A stretch of 64,000 nt of DNA. Origin: GCA-2687025 sp964473525. Its GTDB lineage: Bacteria > Poribacteria > WGA-4E > GCA-2687025. Location of the stretch: NCBI GenBank assembly GCA_964473525.1, contig CAYYPK010000006.1:124001-188000 (forward strand), in the 5' to 3' direction. The translations under genes and the position numbers were made by a program. This document shows positions 34,333 to 43,842 of this stretch, piece after piece. Each line of letters begins with the position of its first letter. Position 1 is the stretch's first letter. The notes beneath the pieces are model-generated. The model worked only from the letters and a program-made list of their open reading frames with translations. It searched no databases and was not told the DNA's origin.

Positions 34333-35691
34333 CTATGGGGCCTCGGCTCCCGTCTCGTCCTGACGCGCGCGTTCGGGACGCCTCACGCGCCGGTCCTGGC
34401 CGCCAGCGTCGACCCGCACCTGTAAGCGACGCGTCTCCCGATCAGGAAAGGTCGCCCCGTCGCCGGTAGAAGGCACGAGGGCCAGCTCGGCGGTCGCCGC
34501 GACCCCTCCGCGCCCCCGCGCCGACAGCCGTACGGAACGCACGCCTCCGGCGGGGATCGCGAACCGGCGAGGCGACACGCGCAATCGAGGAGGCCCGTCT
34601 GCCGACTCCGTCACGCGGGCCGCCACACGCAACGCGTCGTCCGTATTGTTGTACACGCGCAGCCGCTCTTCCTCGCTCCGGGAGCCGATCGTCACGGTAT
34701 CGGTTGGCGTCACGTCGAGGACGCCCATGGATCCCACGGCGTTTGCGAGGCCAGCGACGGCCTCCATCAGCTCCACGTTGGTGGTGTAGGAGGCCCGCAG
34801 CCGCGGGGTGTCGCCGTCTACGGCGAAGCGGATCCGGTACGTGCCGGCATCCAGGCGTGACCTCACCTCCCCCACGTACACCCGCTTTGAGTTGGGCAGG
34901 ACTAGCCGGACGCCTTGGGAGAAGTTGATGCGCTCGACGATGCGGCGATCCTCGACGTTCACAACTACGGCGGTCACGTCACCAACATAGTGTACCGTGC
35001 TCCGATTTGTCACGTCCGCCACGACGCGCAAGGTCTGCCGGTCGTCACCCGCGGCTGGGAACACGAATCGCACGTCGTCGACCTCGACATCGTAGCGCGC
35101 GGGTGTGGCGCGGCGCACCCGTGGGGGTTCGCCGTCGCCCCTCGAGCTGTCGGATTCCCAACCAGCCGTGATGAACAGCGCGGAGCCGACCTGGAGGCGG
35201 TACCGGACGTTGTGCGCCGCTCCGCGTCGCGCCTGGGGAAACACGGTCCCCGCGTCTGCGCGGACCATAGCGTAATACTGTCCTCGCGCGTTCGCGGGCA
35301 GCGTCACCGAGCACGTGACGGAGCGTTCCTCGTAGGGCGCCAGCGTGAGTTGGTCCTCGTCCAAAGAGACATAGCGTGCGCCGGCGTGTCGTTCGAGCAT
35401 GTCGAGCAAGGGGCTGGGGGCATCCAACTCCGGGCGGAAGCGCAAGTTGCCGTGCTCGCCGACCGTGAAGTCCTCGACGCTGAGGCGCACGGTTCGCTGT
35501 TGGTCGCTCGTGTTCATCACGGTGAGTTCAGCGTGTGCGACGCCGCCGCCCGGGGCAGCCACGACATCCGCGTGCATTGGGGTCAGTCCCACGTCCGCGT
35601 GGGTCTGGCCTAACAGAACGCCGTACAGAACGGCGGAGAAGAGAAGCGCGCGGGAGAGCGGTCGAGCGATGGCAGGATGCGTCGCGCTCAT
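34333..35691 (-). CDS. Secreted chaperone-like Ig-fold protein (DUF916/WxLIP-like)
   Basis: ATG 35691 opens a signal peptide (SRALLFSAVLYGVLLGQTHA); the longer frame from 35778 adds 29 polar residues. The 452-residue product has two Ig-like domains. The first (VGLTPMHADVVAAPGGGVAHAELTV, VMNTSDQQRTVRLSV, then APYEERSVTCSVTLPANARGQYYAMV) resembles DUF916/pilus-chaperone-type modules that stabilise surface proteins. The C-terminus is Arg/Glu rich. It is 104 nt downstream of two paralogous small secreted proteins on the same strand, which are plausible clients. The family assignment is tentative. Confidence 0.6.
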   Translation of the reverse strand: MSATHPAIARPLSRALLFSAVLYGVLLGQTHADVGLTPMHADVVAAPGGGVAHAELTVMNTSDQQRTVRLSVEDFTVGEHGNLRFRPELDAPSPLLDMLERHAGARYVSLDEDQLTLAPYEERSVTCSVTLPANARGQYYAMVRADAGTVFPQARRGAAHNVRYRLQVGSALFITAGWESDSSRGDGEPPRVRRATPARYDVEVDDVRFVFPAAGDDRQTLRVVADVTNRSTVHYVGDVTAVVVNVEDRRIVERINFSQGVRLVLPNSKRVYVGEVRSRLDAGTYRIRFAVDGDTPRLRASYTTNVELMEAVAGLANAVGSMGVLDVTPTDTVTIGSRSEEERLRVYNNTDDALRVAARVTESADGPPRLRVSPRRFAIPAGGVRSVRLSARGRGGVAATAELALVPSTGDGATFPDRETRRLQVRVDAGGQDRRVRRPERARQDETGAEAP

Positions 35692-35795
35692 CGGTTGCTG
35701 GCTTTCCACGCCAAACGGCGCCGCATCTGCGGCTGAGTTCAGCGAGAGAGCGGATGGTCTGTCACGCCGCGTAGACACGACAGTCGGCGAGCGAC

Positions 35796-36368
35796 TCAGA
35801 ACAGCCCGAACACCTCCAGGACGACATCGGCGGTGTACGCGCCCACCACGGGGGCCTCCGTGGCGTCACTGTCGTTCCCGAAGTCGTATGGATTCTCGCC
35901 GTGCGAAGTGATCGTGAACACGGTGTCCGCGTCGCCGCTTACGCGGGTCACGTCCACCCACCCGGACAGAAACGACGCCGACGCGACGTATGTGTTGTGG
36001 CCCAGCGCCTGAGTCGTCCCGCTTTCGACGACGCCGGAAGAGCTCGACCCGTCCCCGTCGGTCGAGAACTTCCACGTCGTAGTCAGGGTCTCGCTGCCAA
36101 CGGTCGAGTGCGTCAGGTCGCCGATGGAGCTGACTCGAACCGTCGTGAAGAGCGACCCGAGCGAATCGAGCGTGATGGTCGCCACCGAGTCGTTCGTGGT
36201 TCCGATAGTCGTGTTGTCCCAATCCGACATGCCTGACGGCGTCGACGGCCCAGACGGCGTGCCCCACGTCGGGGCGTACAGCCTGGCAGCCGACTGGAGG
36301 TAGAACGTCACGCAGACGGCCCCTATGGTCGCTACCTTGCCGAACCCCACGCGTCGCGAAGAAGTCAT
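35796..36368 (-). CDS. Small secreted beta protein, paralogue of the gene at 36365
   Basis: This 190-residue protein has a signal peptide (VGFGKVATIGAVCVTFYLQSAA) and a beta-rich body. It shares the order SVATITLDSL / VGSETLTTTWKF / STDGDGSSSSGVVESG / YVASASFLSGW / ATEAPVVGAYTADVVLE with its neighbour. It overlaps that gene by 4 nt (ATGA), showing translational coupling. It looks like a structural surface subunit with a single domain and no sorting tail; no database family is recognised. Confidence 0.75.
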   Translation of the reverse strand: MTSSRRVGFGKVATIGAVCVTFYLQSAARLYAPTWGTPSGPSTPSGMSDWDNTTIGTTNDSVATITLDSLGSLFTTVRVSSIGDLTHSTVGSETLTTTWKFSTDGDGSSSSGVVESGTTQALGHNTYVASASFLSGWVDVTRVSGDADTVFTITSHGENPYDFGNDSDATEAPVVGAYTADVVLEVFGLF

Positions 36369-37009
36369 ATGCCCGTGGCCAGCAGCGTGAGATCGGCGGT
36401 GTACGTGCCGGCGTCCGGGGCCTCCGTGTTGTCGCTATCCCAACCCAGATCCTCCCCGTTCTGCCCTCGGCACGTGATCGTAATCAGCGCGTTCCCGTCT
36501 TGCTCTACATAGGTCAGTGTCTTGCCCGTACCCAGGAGTGTGCCTCCGCCAGCAGTGAGCCCGTTGAGGGTTTCATAGCCGGAGCTCCCGCCGCCCACGT
36601 AGAACACGCTGCCGACCCCGTCGCCGGACTCCGCGCCGAGGAATCCAGTGGTGGACGACCCATCGCCGTCGGACTCCAGCTGGTAGTACGTAGCCAACAC
36701 GGCTGTGGTGGCGCCGATCGTCTGACTGAGTATCCCCTGCGCCGTTGCGGTGAGTGTGACGTCGACGTTCGCCACCAGTCGGAAGATCGCGACGGAGTCG
36801 GTCTCACTTGTCGCTAGGGAGGAGTTGTCCCAGGAAGCGATGCCGGTAGGGGTGGTGGAGTCTTGGTTGTGGGTGATCCACGCGACGATACTGTTCACCA
36901 CGCCCTCAAACGACATGGTGTCACTCAGATCGCTGAAAGTGGCCTCGGACACAGTCAGTGGCCCAGCGACGAAGAGCGCGACCATGGCCGTCCTGAGCCT
37001 GCGCATCAT
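36365..37009 (-). CDS. Small secreted beta protein, first gene of the chaperone-like operon
   Basis: ATG 37009 is chosen: TGGGGA lies 6 nt upstream and it opens a signal peptide (MMRRLRTAMVALFVAGPLTVSEA). The 214-residue body holds SVAIFRLVANVDVTLT, YYQLESDGDGSSTTGFLGAESG and NTEAPDAGTYTADLTLLATGI, matching its paralogue downstream, with which it overlaps by 4 nt. The D-G-D-G-S-S segment may bind calcium. A TATAAT -10 lies 70 nt upstream (37079-37084). Confidence 0.75.
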   Translation of the reverse strand: MMRRLRTAMVALFVAGPLTVSEATFSDLSDTMSFEGVVNSIVAWITHNQDSTTPTGIASWDNSSLATSETDSVAIFRLVANVDVTLTATAQGILSQTIGATTAVLATYYQLESDGDGSSTTGFLGAESGDGVGSVFYVGGGSSGYETLNGLTAGGGTLLGTGKTLTYVEQDGNALITITCRGQNGEDLGWDSDNTEAPDAGTYTADLTLLATGI

Positions 37010-37078
37010 ACATGTCCCCACGAATCGCGCGAACTGCCCAGATGCCCGCTGCGGCTCCGGTGCATCCTGCCACTCTAC

Positions 37079-37084
37079 ATTATA
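37079..37084 (-). promoter_or_regulatory. Possible -10 element of the 37009 operon
   Basis: TATAAT on the minus strand, 70 nt before ATG 37009. The hexamer 17 nt further up (TCGGCC) is not a good -35. Confidence 0.35.
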
Positions 37085-37334
37085 CCGCTTAGGGCGGGTG
37101 CGGCCGATCGGGCGAATCGTGCATTTGTCGCAAGAAGCCGTCGGTTTTGCCTGACACGCGTCGGGAGCCTTACGACGCCCGCTTGCGGGTTCTGCACACA
37201 GCTGTCCCACGGGAGCCACCATGGACTCCAACGCTTGGGGCCGCGGCATGTTCATCTTGAGGAGCGCCCGTCCGGGCCGATCGGTACTCGCCACCCCATC
37301 GCAGTAACACACACGATGACTCTCCGCGGGCGGA

Positions 37335-37415
37335 TCAGAACAGATCGCGAACTGGCGTCGTCTCCAACATCGCCGGGAGGAAGCCCGTCGTGTCCGCCCG
37401 ATCGACGTCGCGCAT
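37335..37415 (-). pseudogene. Relic of a flavin halogenase C-terminus
   Basis: The last 27 codons before a TGA at 37335 read RDVDRADTTGFLPAMLETTP and then VRDLF. This aligns with the end of the halogenase-like gene at 46755 (GDVVGKDMAGFLAALSEMTP, VPDAL) at roughly three quarters of bases over 78 nt, including the stop position. No FAD-binding part exists upstream, so only the 3' tail remains. Confidence 0.55.
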
Positions 37416-37630
37416 CAGGCGTCGAGGAGTTCCCACCCACGTTGGGCGCCGTGCCGCCCACATCGGGCGCCGCGCGCGCCGACGCTGGTGGAGGGTTCGT
37501 AGAGAGCATGGCTGAGTCTCGACCGCGCGTGCCGACGGCAGGAGGACAGGCGGGCGCGCGGCGCGGTTGCATCCGCAAGGCTTAGGCTTCAGCATCGCCA
37601 CCCACTCCAAACAGCCCTGGAGACAGACCA

Positions 37631-39106
37631 ATGGCCCGCCCCAACATCCTGTTCCTCTGGTGCGACCAACTGAACGCGAGCGTGCTGGGCGCGTACGGCG
37701 GCCCTGTTCCCACGCCAAACATCGACCGGTTGACAGACTCCGGCGTCGTGTTCGAGAACGCGACGTGCCCGACGCCGTTCTGTTCCCCGAGCCGCGCGTC
37801 GTTGGAGACTGGCCGCTATCCGCACGCCCACGGCATCACGCACAACGTCAATCGGCGCGACTACCCAGCCATCCCCGCTGGCCCCACCGAAGAGGGCATC
37901 AAGGCTGGCGAACCCACGCTTGGAAAGTGTCTCCACGAGGCCGGGTACGCCACGCACCACTACGGCAAGTGGCATCTCCTCGACGACGACCTGCCGCACT
38001 ACCCCGACATGTACACCGAGCACGGAGCCTACGCGGAGGAGATGCGCGAGTCGTTCGCCTCCACGCAGGAACTCCCATCGTCTGAGTGGCTGGACTGGTA
38101 CGGATGGAGTTTGCCTGTCGAGGTCTCGCCGGAGCTGCGTGGCGCCGTCGCCGCCCTCGGCGCCCGCTGGGACGCGCACGGACACCGTCGGTTCATCACC
38201 CAGATGGGCCGCCTGCTCATGCCCGTGGCGGACACGTTCGACGCCCGCGTCGCGGATCGGGTGATAGACCGGCTCGGGCGCGTAGACGACGATCCGTTCT
38301 TCGTCGTCGGGTCTCTCAACTACCCACACGACCCGAACGTCGTGCCGTCGCCCTACCACGAGATGTTCGACCCGGCGAGCATCGAGCTGCCACCCAACGT
38401 GGACGTCCGTGAGGGCCGGTTCGCGAACGAGTGGTCCCGGCGCATCGTCGCCGACCTCGGGGAGCCGGGGTTGCGCGAGTTCCTGCGGCTTTACTACGCC
38501 GCGGTCGCGCTGGTGGACGACCAGATAGGCCGCATCCTCGACGCGTTGGGCGCGACTGGACGCGCAGACGACACGATCGTCGTCTTCACGGCGGATCACG
38601 GCGACATGGCGGGCGGCCACGGCATGGTGTGGAAAAGCACCGCGTCGTTCTACGACGAGGTCATGCGCGTGCCGCTCATCGTGAGCTATCCCGGCGTGGT
38701 CGCCCCTGGCCGCTCGACTATCTCAGCCGGCCTGACGGACATCCTGCCGACGCTGCTCGACTTCGCGAGCGTGACCGGGCCAGACGGCGTGCAGGGCCAC
38801 TCCCTGGCTCCGCGGCTGCGCGGCGATATGCCGGAAGCATCGGCTCCCAAGTACTCGTTCTGTGAACGCGTCAGCCCGCATCGCGACCGGCGTCGCATCG
38901 TCGAGCCGACCGCTTCGGCCTCCTTCGCGGCGCGCGGCGACGGGTGGAAATACGTCCGGCACGCGGACGGCGAGGAGTACCTCTACGACCTCACCTCCGA
39001 TCCTGGGGAGACGCAGAACCGAGCGGGCGACGGCGGCCCCGCACGCGCCACCATGCGCGCCGCCCTTGAACAGTGGCTGGTGGAGACGGAGTACCCAGGC
39101 CGGTAG
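37631..39106 (+). CDS. Sulfatase (formylglycine-dependent, choline-sulfatase/iduronate-sulfatase-like)
   Basis: This 491-residue protein has PNILFLWCDQLNAS at the N-terminus (metal-site Asp12) and the signature C-S-P-S-R at 51-55, Cys51 being the formylglycine precursor, followed by TGRYPHAHG. GKWHLL, TADHGDMAGGHGMVWK and a C-terminal Y-DL-SDPGE motif (YLYDLTSDPGETQN) are family features. There is no signal peptide. The Asn-Gln type start and overall length place it with sulfatases acting on sulfated sugars or choline sulfate; the substrate is unknown. It converges on the giant FG-GAP gene. Confidence 0.93.
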   Translation: MARPNILFLWCDQLNASVLGAYGGPVPTPNIDRLTDSGVVFENATCPTPFCSPSRASLETGRYPHAHGITHNVNRRDYPAIPAGPTEEGIKAGEPTLGKCLHEAGYATHHYGKWHLLDDDLPHYPDMYTEHGAYAEEMRESFASTQELPSSEWLDWYGWSLPVEVSPELRGAVAALGARWDAHGHRRFITQMGRLLMPVADTFDARVADRVIDRLGRVDDDPFFVVGSLNYPHDPNVVPSPYHEMFDPASIELPPNVDVREGRFANEWSRRIVADLGEPGLREFLRLYYAAVALVDDQIGRILDALGATGRADDTIVVFTADHGDMAGGHGMVWKSTASFYDEVMRVPLIVSYPGVVAPGRSTISAGLTDILPTLLDFASVTGPDGVQGHSLAPRLRGDMPEASAPKYSFCERVSPHRDRRRIVEPTASASFAARGDGWKYVRHADGEEYLYDLTSDPGETQNRAGDGGPARATMRAALEQWLVETEYPGR

Positions 39107-39135
39107 ACGAGCCGTGCGGCGGCGCCCCCGTCTAC
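39103..39135. terminator. Inverted repeat joining the two convergent stop codons
   Basis: GTAGACG (39103-39109) and CGTCTAC (39129-39135) form a perfect 7-bp stem that contains the stop codon of each convergent gene. The loop is GC-rich and there is no T-run. Confidence 0.35.
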
Positions 39136-42100
39136 TTCAGCAGGACCATCCGGCGCGATACGACGGTCTCTCCCGCCTGCATGGCGTAGAAGTACACCCC
39201 ACTGCCCACCGGCTCGCCGTCATCGTTGGCGCCGTCCCAGTAGGCCGCACGCGTCCGGTCGGCGTACTTACCAGCCGAGAGGGCGCCCAGATCAAGGGTG
39301 CGGATGGCCTTGCCGGCGCCGTTGTAGATCGTGATCGTCACCTCCGCTGTTCGGTCGAGGTCGAAGGGGATCCACGTCTCTGGGTTGAAGGGGTTTGGGT
39401 AGTTCTGCCGGAGCTGCGTGGATGGCGACTCGCCGATGCGTGTCACACGTAGGACGTAGGCACGCTCCGAACCACCAATACGCAGTTGGCTCTCGGCGCG
39501 AAGATCGACGGAGGCGCCTGAGGCCGCGTCGACGAGGCGGGTCTCGTAGCCGTCCGGTACGGAGGACAGACGCCAGGTCATCGCCGCCCCGTCGGCATTG
39601 GTCACCCTGACCGGCCACATCATCCAGTCGGCTTCTGCTTCGTGGACGCGTTCCCGCGCTTCCGTTAGAGAGCCGCTGGAACCAAGCTCGATACGCGGCG
39701 CCACCGAGTCGGGCGCGGGCGGCGGCTTCATGTCCGACAGCCGCCGCTTGCGAGAGAGACCTCGGCGCGTAACGGCGGCCTCGGCCTCGTCCGTCCCAGC
39801 ATCGGAGCGCACGGACAAGATGACGGACCAGTCCGCGGTTCTGCGCGTGGGTCGCTTCGCAGCTACCGGCGGCGCCGAAGTCTCCGCCTCTACGGGCGGG
39901 ATCACGAGCGTCGCAGGCTCTGCGGCGTACAACCACCACCCGGCGCCCGGAGGCATGGCGTACGCCGGCTCGTCGTCTGACCAGTGGGGTTCGTAGCCCT
40001 GTGTCGAGGCGACGAAGAGGACCAGCCGGTTGTCCACCGCCCCAGCGGCTTCGGCAGCCGACGGCGTCATCGTGTCGCCGCCTGTCGTCACTGTGATGAC
40101 CTCGTCGCTCCACGCAACGGGGAAGTGGAACGGATTGGCGACCAAGTTCCACCCCGGGTGGAGCTCTGCCTCGTGAGGGTACGAGATGTCTACCGACACG
40201 CCGTCAACCGTGCGAAGCTGATCGGCCCCTGCGGCGCCGGTCGCCGCTACGAACCACGGCGCGCCCGGCGCGAACTCGTCTCTGGCAACTGGCGTATCGT
40301 CGCCCAGGAATATAGGCACTTCCCAGCGCCCGTCGCCCGCGTTCCACCTCCAGGCGAACCATCCAGCTCGGTACCCGCCGGTCGCACTGTCCAGCGTCGC
40401 GGCGAGGGACGCGTCGTCAGGTTGGATGGTGGGGGCGACAGCGTTCCACATGGCGCGCCCGCCCGGTGTCGGACGTAGCGTGACTTTCGTCTGTCCGCGC
40501 ACGGGTGGGCTCGCGGGATACTCGAGGCTGTGGGCACGTGAGGTTCGCCCGCCTTCGTCTGTCACTTCCGCATACCACCGAATCCCCGCGACGCCGACGT
40601 CCGCGTCAGGAATGCCGGCTGTCCATACGCCGGTGGACGTCTCCACGGCGCCAACGGACGTGAACTCCTCGTGTCCCCCGACGGAGTACATCACACGGAC
40701 GTCCGCGATGGGAGACCGTCGCGTCTCCACTCGCAGCGAGATGGGCATGGGTTCGCCCGCGCTGACCTCGCCGGTCGCGACCACCTGCACGCCAGGCTGC
40801 GCGATCGGCTCCGGCGTGAAACCGTACCGCCCGGTTCTGTGCAGATCGTGTCGAGCCACGCCCCAAGGAACGCTCTCCGCGGCGTGCGGCGCACCCAGGC
40901 TCCACACGTCTACCTGCCCGCTGTTCGCATGGCCCGACGCCGCGATCAGGTCGATGTCGCCATCGCCGTTCAGGTCGCCGAGCGCGAGCTGCGTGTTGGG
41001 GTCTCTCGACCCAATGCTCGGCCAGTCCGAGACCTGCGTAGCGGCAGCGTCGTACGCTCGCAGCCTGGGCCACGAGACCACGACGTTGGGCAACCCATCT
41101 CCGGTGATGTCGCCCAACCACACGCCGCCGATGTCGCGGATGGGCCAACCGGGGAGGAGGTTCCCAAGTCGGTCCCATGCGTACGTGCCACGCTCCCAAT
41201 CCGGGTTGCCTCCCGCCGAGACGATGTCCAGGTGTCCATCACCGTCTATGTCACCCACCGCGGGCGACCAACCGCCCCCGGACTTTCGTTCGCGAGGCCA
41301 TCCAGGAAGTTCCTGTCCAAGCCGGTCGAACACGTGAAGCAGGTCATCGCCGGAGCCGATCACAACATCAAGGAAGCTGTCCTCGTCGAGATCCGCCAGC
41401 GAAGCCGACGTAAACCAGGAGGAGATCAGCCGCGGCCATCCGGGCAGATTGGCCGCGCGACGGTCCAACGCGTAGACCCCAGCATCGTGGTCGCCGAAGA
41501 CGATATCGAGGAAGCCGTCTCCATCAAGGTCGCCCAGGGCAGGCGAGACCCCTATGTAGCTCGCTGACCGCCAGGGCCACCCCGGTAGCAGGCTTCCAAG
41601 GTGATCCCAGGCGTACATGCCGCCAGTACCAGCGGCCACAACCACATCAAGGTACCCGTCGCTGTCCAGATCACCCACGGCCGGGGTGGACGTCATGCTG
41701 TGGCCAACGTCAATCGGCCAGCCGGGCAAGGCGCTCCCGGTACCGTCCCAGGCGTATACGCGACCGTCCGTGGCGCCAATGACGATATCGAGAAAGCCGT
41801 CTGCGTCCAGGTCGGCGATGGCTGGGGTGGAGAAGACGCGGCCTTCCACGGCCCGAGGCCATCCCTCGAGGTTTCCGCCGTGGCGATTCCAGGCGTGCAC
41901 TTTGCGGCCGTCTGCGGATCCCACGATGAGATCGAGGCGTCCGTCCGCGTCCAAGTCGGCCAACGCTGGGGCCGATGCTGCCCGCCCATACGTGGTCTTG
42001 GGCCACCCCACCAAGGCCGTGAAGGGCTCTGCGTAGGTTGCGTCGATAGGGATCGCGATGGTGGCGAAGGTGCTGCCGGCGGCATCGGCCGACACGGCAA

Positions 42101-43775
42101 GTCGGAGGGCGGTCATGTGCGGCGGCGAGTCGGCGGCCACGGTGATGGCGAAGGAGAGCGTCTCAGTGGCTCCCCGGGGCCATGCGTCCATCGACTGGGT
42201 CGGGACATCGACGGTCGTGTAATCGCTGTGTTCCAGATGGGTCAGTGTCGCCACTGCGTTCGTATGGCTTACCAGCGTGGGGTTCACCATGTCCACTTCA
42301 ATGGACAAGGTCTCTCCCGGTTCCCAGACCGCGTCGCCGTCGCCGTTAGGCGTAGCGTCAGAGATGCGGTGGTCGATGTACCTCACCGGAACCGGTGTGG
42401 GAGTGGGAATCCGCGGCCATAGGATGCCGGTGCGTTCCGCGTTGCGCCGGAACATGCCCCACTGAATGCGGTCCTCACGGTACGGCGCATCCGTACTCCA
42501 TGCGTGGATTCGGCCGTCTGTGGCAGCGACGACCACGTCCAGAACGCCGTCGGCGTTGATGTCGCCGAGGGCGGGAGACGACTGGATGCGGGCGCCGGTC
42601 GCCTTTGGCCAGCCGTGGACCGACGACCCGAAGCGATCCCACGCGTGCACGTGAGCATCATGGGAGCCCACCGTCACATCCAGGAACCCGTCGCCATCGA
42701 CATCGCCCAGCACGGGAGACGACCACACATTGCCGCCCACCCTTACCGGCCAGCCGACCAACGCAGCCCCATCGCGATCCCAGGCGTAGACCCTGTTGTC
42801 GTCCGCGCCGATCACAACGTCCAGGAAGCCGTCGCCGGTCAGGTCACCAAGCGCCGGTGACGAATACGCCCTACCATCGACTGTCGCCGGCCACCCGGGC
42901 AGGTTTGCACCGAACCGGTCCCACGAGTAGACATGGTTCAGGCCGGTGTCGCGATCTCGGAACCCGCCGATAACCACATCGAGGAATCCATCGCCATCGA
43001 CATCTCCCAGAGCGGGAGACGACCACACTCCGGCGGCGCGCTTTGGCCAGCCCGCGAGGTCATTGCCCAGACGATCCCACGCGTACACTCGACCACGCTG
43101 AGATCCGATCACAATGTCCAAAGACCCGTCGCCGTCCAGATCGCCGACGGCGGGGGAGGAAGGTGAGAGATTCCCCACGACCTCCTTCGGCCATCCGGCC
43201 AGATCGTCGCCGAAACGGTCCAACACGTATACGTAGCGATCCGACGCTACGACGACATCAAGGTAGCCGTCCGCGTCGATGTCGGCCAGCGCCGGTGACG
43301 TAAACACCCGGTCGGTTGTCGCCCGGGGCCATCCCGGTAGCGCGTTCCCGGCCGCGTCCAGAGCGTACACCGCGCCATCCGGCCACTGGGACGATCCGAC
43401 TACCACATCTGGATGGCCATCCGCGTCAAGATCGCCGACGGCAGAAGAGGACCACGACACGGACGGGACGTCCGCCGGCCATCCTGGGAGCGTGTTTCCC
43501 AGGTAGTCCAGCGCCTGCGCGCCGTTGATCACGTCCGGGAATCCATCCTCGTCGAGGTCGGCGATGGCGGGCGACGACAGCCAGCCTCCTTCAGCAACGG
43601 GCCAGCCCGGCAGTGCGGACACGCCGCGGACGCCATTGGCCCCCATTGCCCACACTGCCACGGCGATGGATGCGACCACACTGCCACGCATGCGTCGCTG
43701 ACGGCGCGCCATGCTTGCGCCATCCGCGGCGCTGTTTCGCACCGCGACTCGACGGGACTGCGTCGGGCTGGACAT
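39132..43775 (-). CDS. Giant FG-GAP/VCBS repeat protein with sorting domain
   Basis: This 1547-residue protein starts at ATG 43775 (AGGGAG 7 nt upstream) with a signal peptide ending near residue 54. Two arrays of eight FG-GAP repeats (pattern SSPALGDVDGDGFLDVVIG) fill about 60-450 and 580-960, each calcium-binding D-x-D-x-D-G loop closing a propeller blade. A linker domain separates the arrays. Later regions are Ig-like, then a variable segment (about 1150-1400). The end is NYPNPFNPETWIPFDL ... AYWDGANDDGEPVGSGVYFYAMQ ... RRMVLLK, the sorting module. FG-GAP propellers often bind proteins or glycans at the cell surface. It lies 67 nt after the DUF3160 gene in one operon. Confidence 0.93.
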   Translation of the reverse strand: MSSPTQSRRVAVRNSAADGASMARRQRRMRGSVVASIAVAVWAMGANGVRGVSALPGWPVAEGGWLSSPAIADLDEDGFPDVINGAQALDYLGNTLPGWPADVPSVSWSSSAVGDLDADGHPDVVVGSSQWPDGAVYALDAAGNALPGWPRATTDRVFTSPALADIDADGYLDVVVASDRYVYVLDRFGDDLAGWPKEVVGNLSPSSPAVGDLDGDGSLDIVIGSQRGRVYAWDRLGNDLAGWPKRAAGVWSSPALGDVDGDGFLDVVIGGFRDRDTGLNHVYSWDRFGANLPGWPATVDGRAYSSPALGDLTGDGFLDVVIGADDNRVYAWDRDGAALVGWPVRVGGNVWSSPVLGDVDGDGFLDVTVGSHDAHVHAWDRFGSSVHGWPKATGARIQSSPALGDINADGVLDVVVAATDGRIHAWSTDAPYREDRIQWGMFRRNAERTGILWPRIPTPTPVPVRYIDHRISDATPNGDGDAVWEPGETLSIEVDMVNPTLVSHTNAVATLTHLEHSDYTTVDVPTQSMDAWPRGATETLSFAITVAADSPPHMTALRLAVSADAAGSTFATIAIPIDATYAEPFTALVGWPKTTYGRAASAPALADLDADGRLDLIVGSADGRKVHAWNRHGGNLEGWPRAVEGRVFSTPAIADLDADGFLDIVIGATDGRVYAWDGTGSALPGWPIDVGHSMTSTPAVGDLDSDGYLDVVVAAGTGGMYAWDHLGSLLPGWPWRSASYIGVSPALGDLDGDGFLDIVFGDHDAGVYALDRRAANLPGWPRLISSWFTSASLADLDEDSFLDVVIGSGDDLLHVFDRLGQELPGWPRERKSGGGWSPAVGDIDGDGHLDIVSAGGNPDWERGTYAWDRLGNLLPGWPIRDIGGVWLGDITGDGLPNVVVSWPRLRAYDAAATQVSDWPSIGSRDPNTQLALGDLNGDGDIDLIAASGHANSGQVDVWSLGAPHAAESVPWGVARHDLHRTGRYGFTPEPIAQPGVQVVATGEVSAGEPMPISLRVETRRSPIADVRVMYSVGGHEEFTSVGAVETSTGVWTAGIPDADVGVAGIRWYAEVTDEGGRTSRAHSLEYPASPPVRGQTKVTLRPTPGGRAMWNAVAPTIQPDDASLAATLDSATGGYRAGWFAWRWNAGDGRWEVPIFLGDDTPVARDEFAPGAPWFVAATGAAGADQLRTVDGVSVDISYPHEAELHPGWNLVANPFHFPVAWSDEVITVTTGGDTMTPSAAEAAGAVDNRLVLFVASTQGYEPHWSDDEPAYAMPPGAGWWLYAAEPATLVIPPVEAETSAPPVAAKRPTRRTADWSVILSVRSDAGTDEAEAAVTRRGLSRKRRLSDMKPPPAPDSVAPRIELGSSGSLTEARERVHEAEADWMMWPVRVTNADGAAMTWRLSSVPDGYETRLVDAASGASVDLRAESQLRIGGSERAYVLRVTRIGESPSTQLRQNYPNPFNPETWIPFDLDRTAEVTITIYNGAGKAIRTLDLGALSAGKYADRTRAAYWDGANDDGEPVGSGVYFYAMQAGETVVSRRMVLLK

Positions 43776-43842
43776 ACAGCATCTCCCTATCCGCGCGCTT
43801 CGGCCGTCAGGCGCCCGTCTACGTGACAGCGCGCCGCCAGGG

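Larger units (their letters stand above)
37010..37630. other. Divergent intergenic region with promoter element and gene relic
   Basis: It contains a minus-strand TATAAT at 37079-37084 for the secreted-protein operon, and on the minus strand at 37335-37415 the tail of a halogenase-like gene. Nothing else coding is visible. The second sulfatase starts at 37631. Confidence 0.55.

Noticed and set aside
37589..38620. A 343-codon minus-strand frame under the second sulfatase
   Set aside because: The sulfatase motifs and start signal are on the plus strand; the minus frame is composition-driven.
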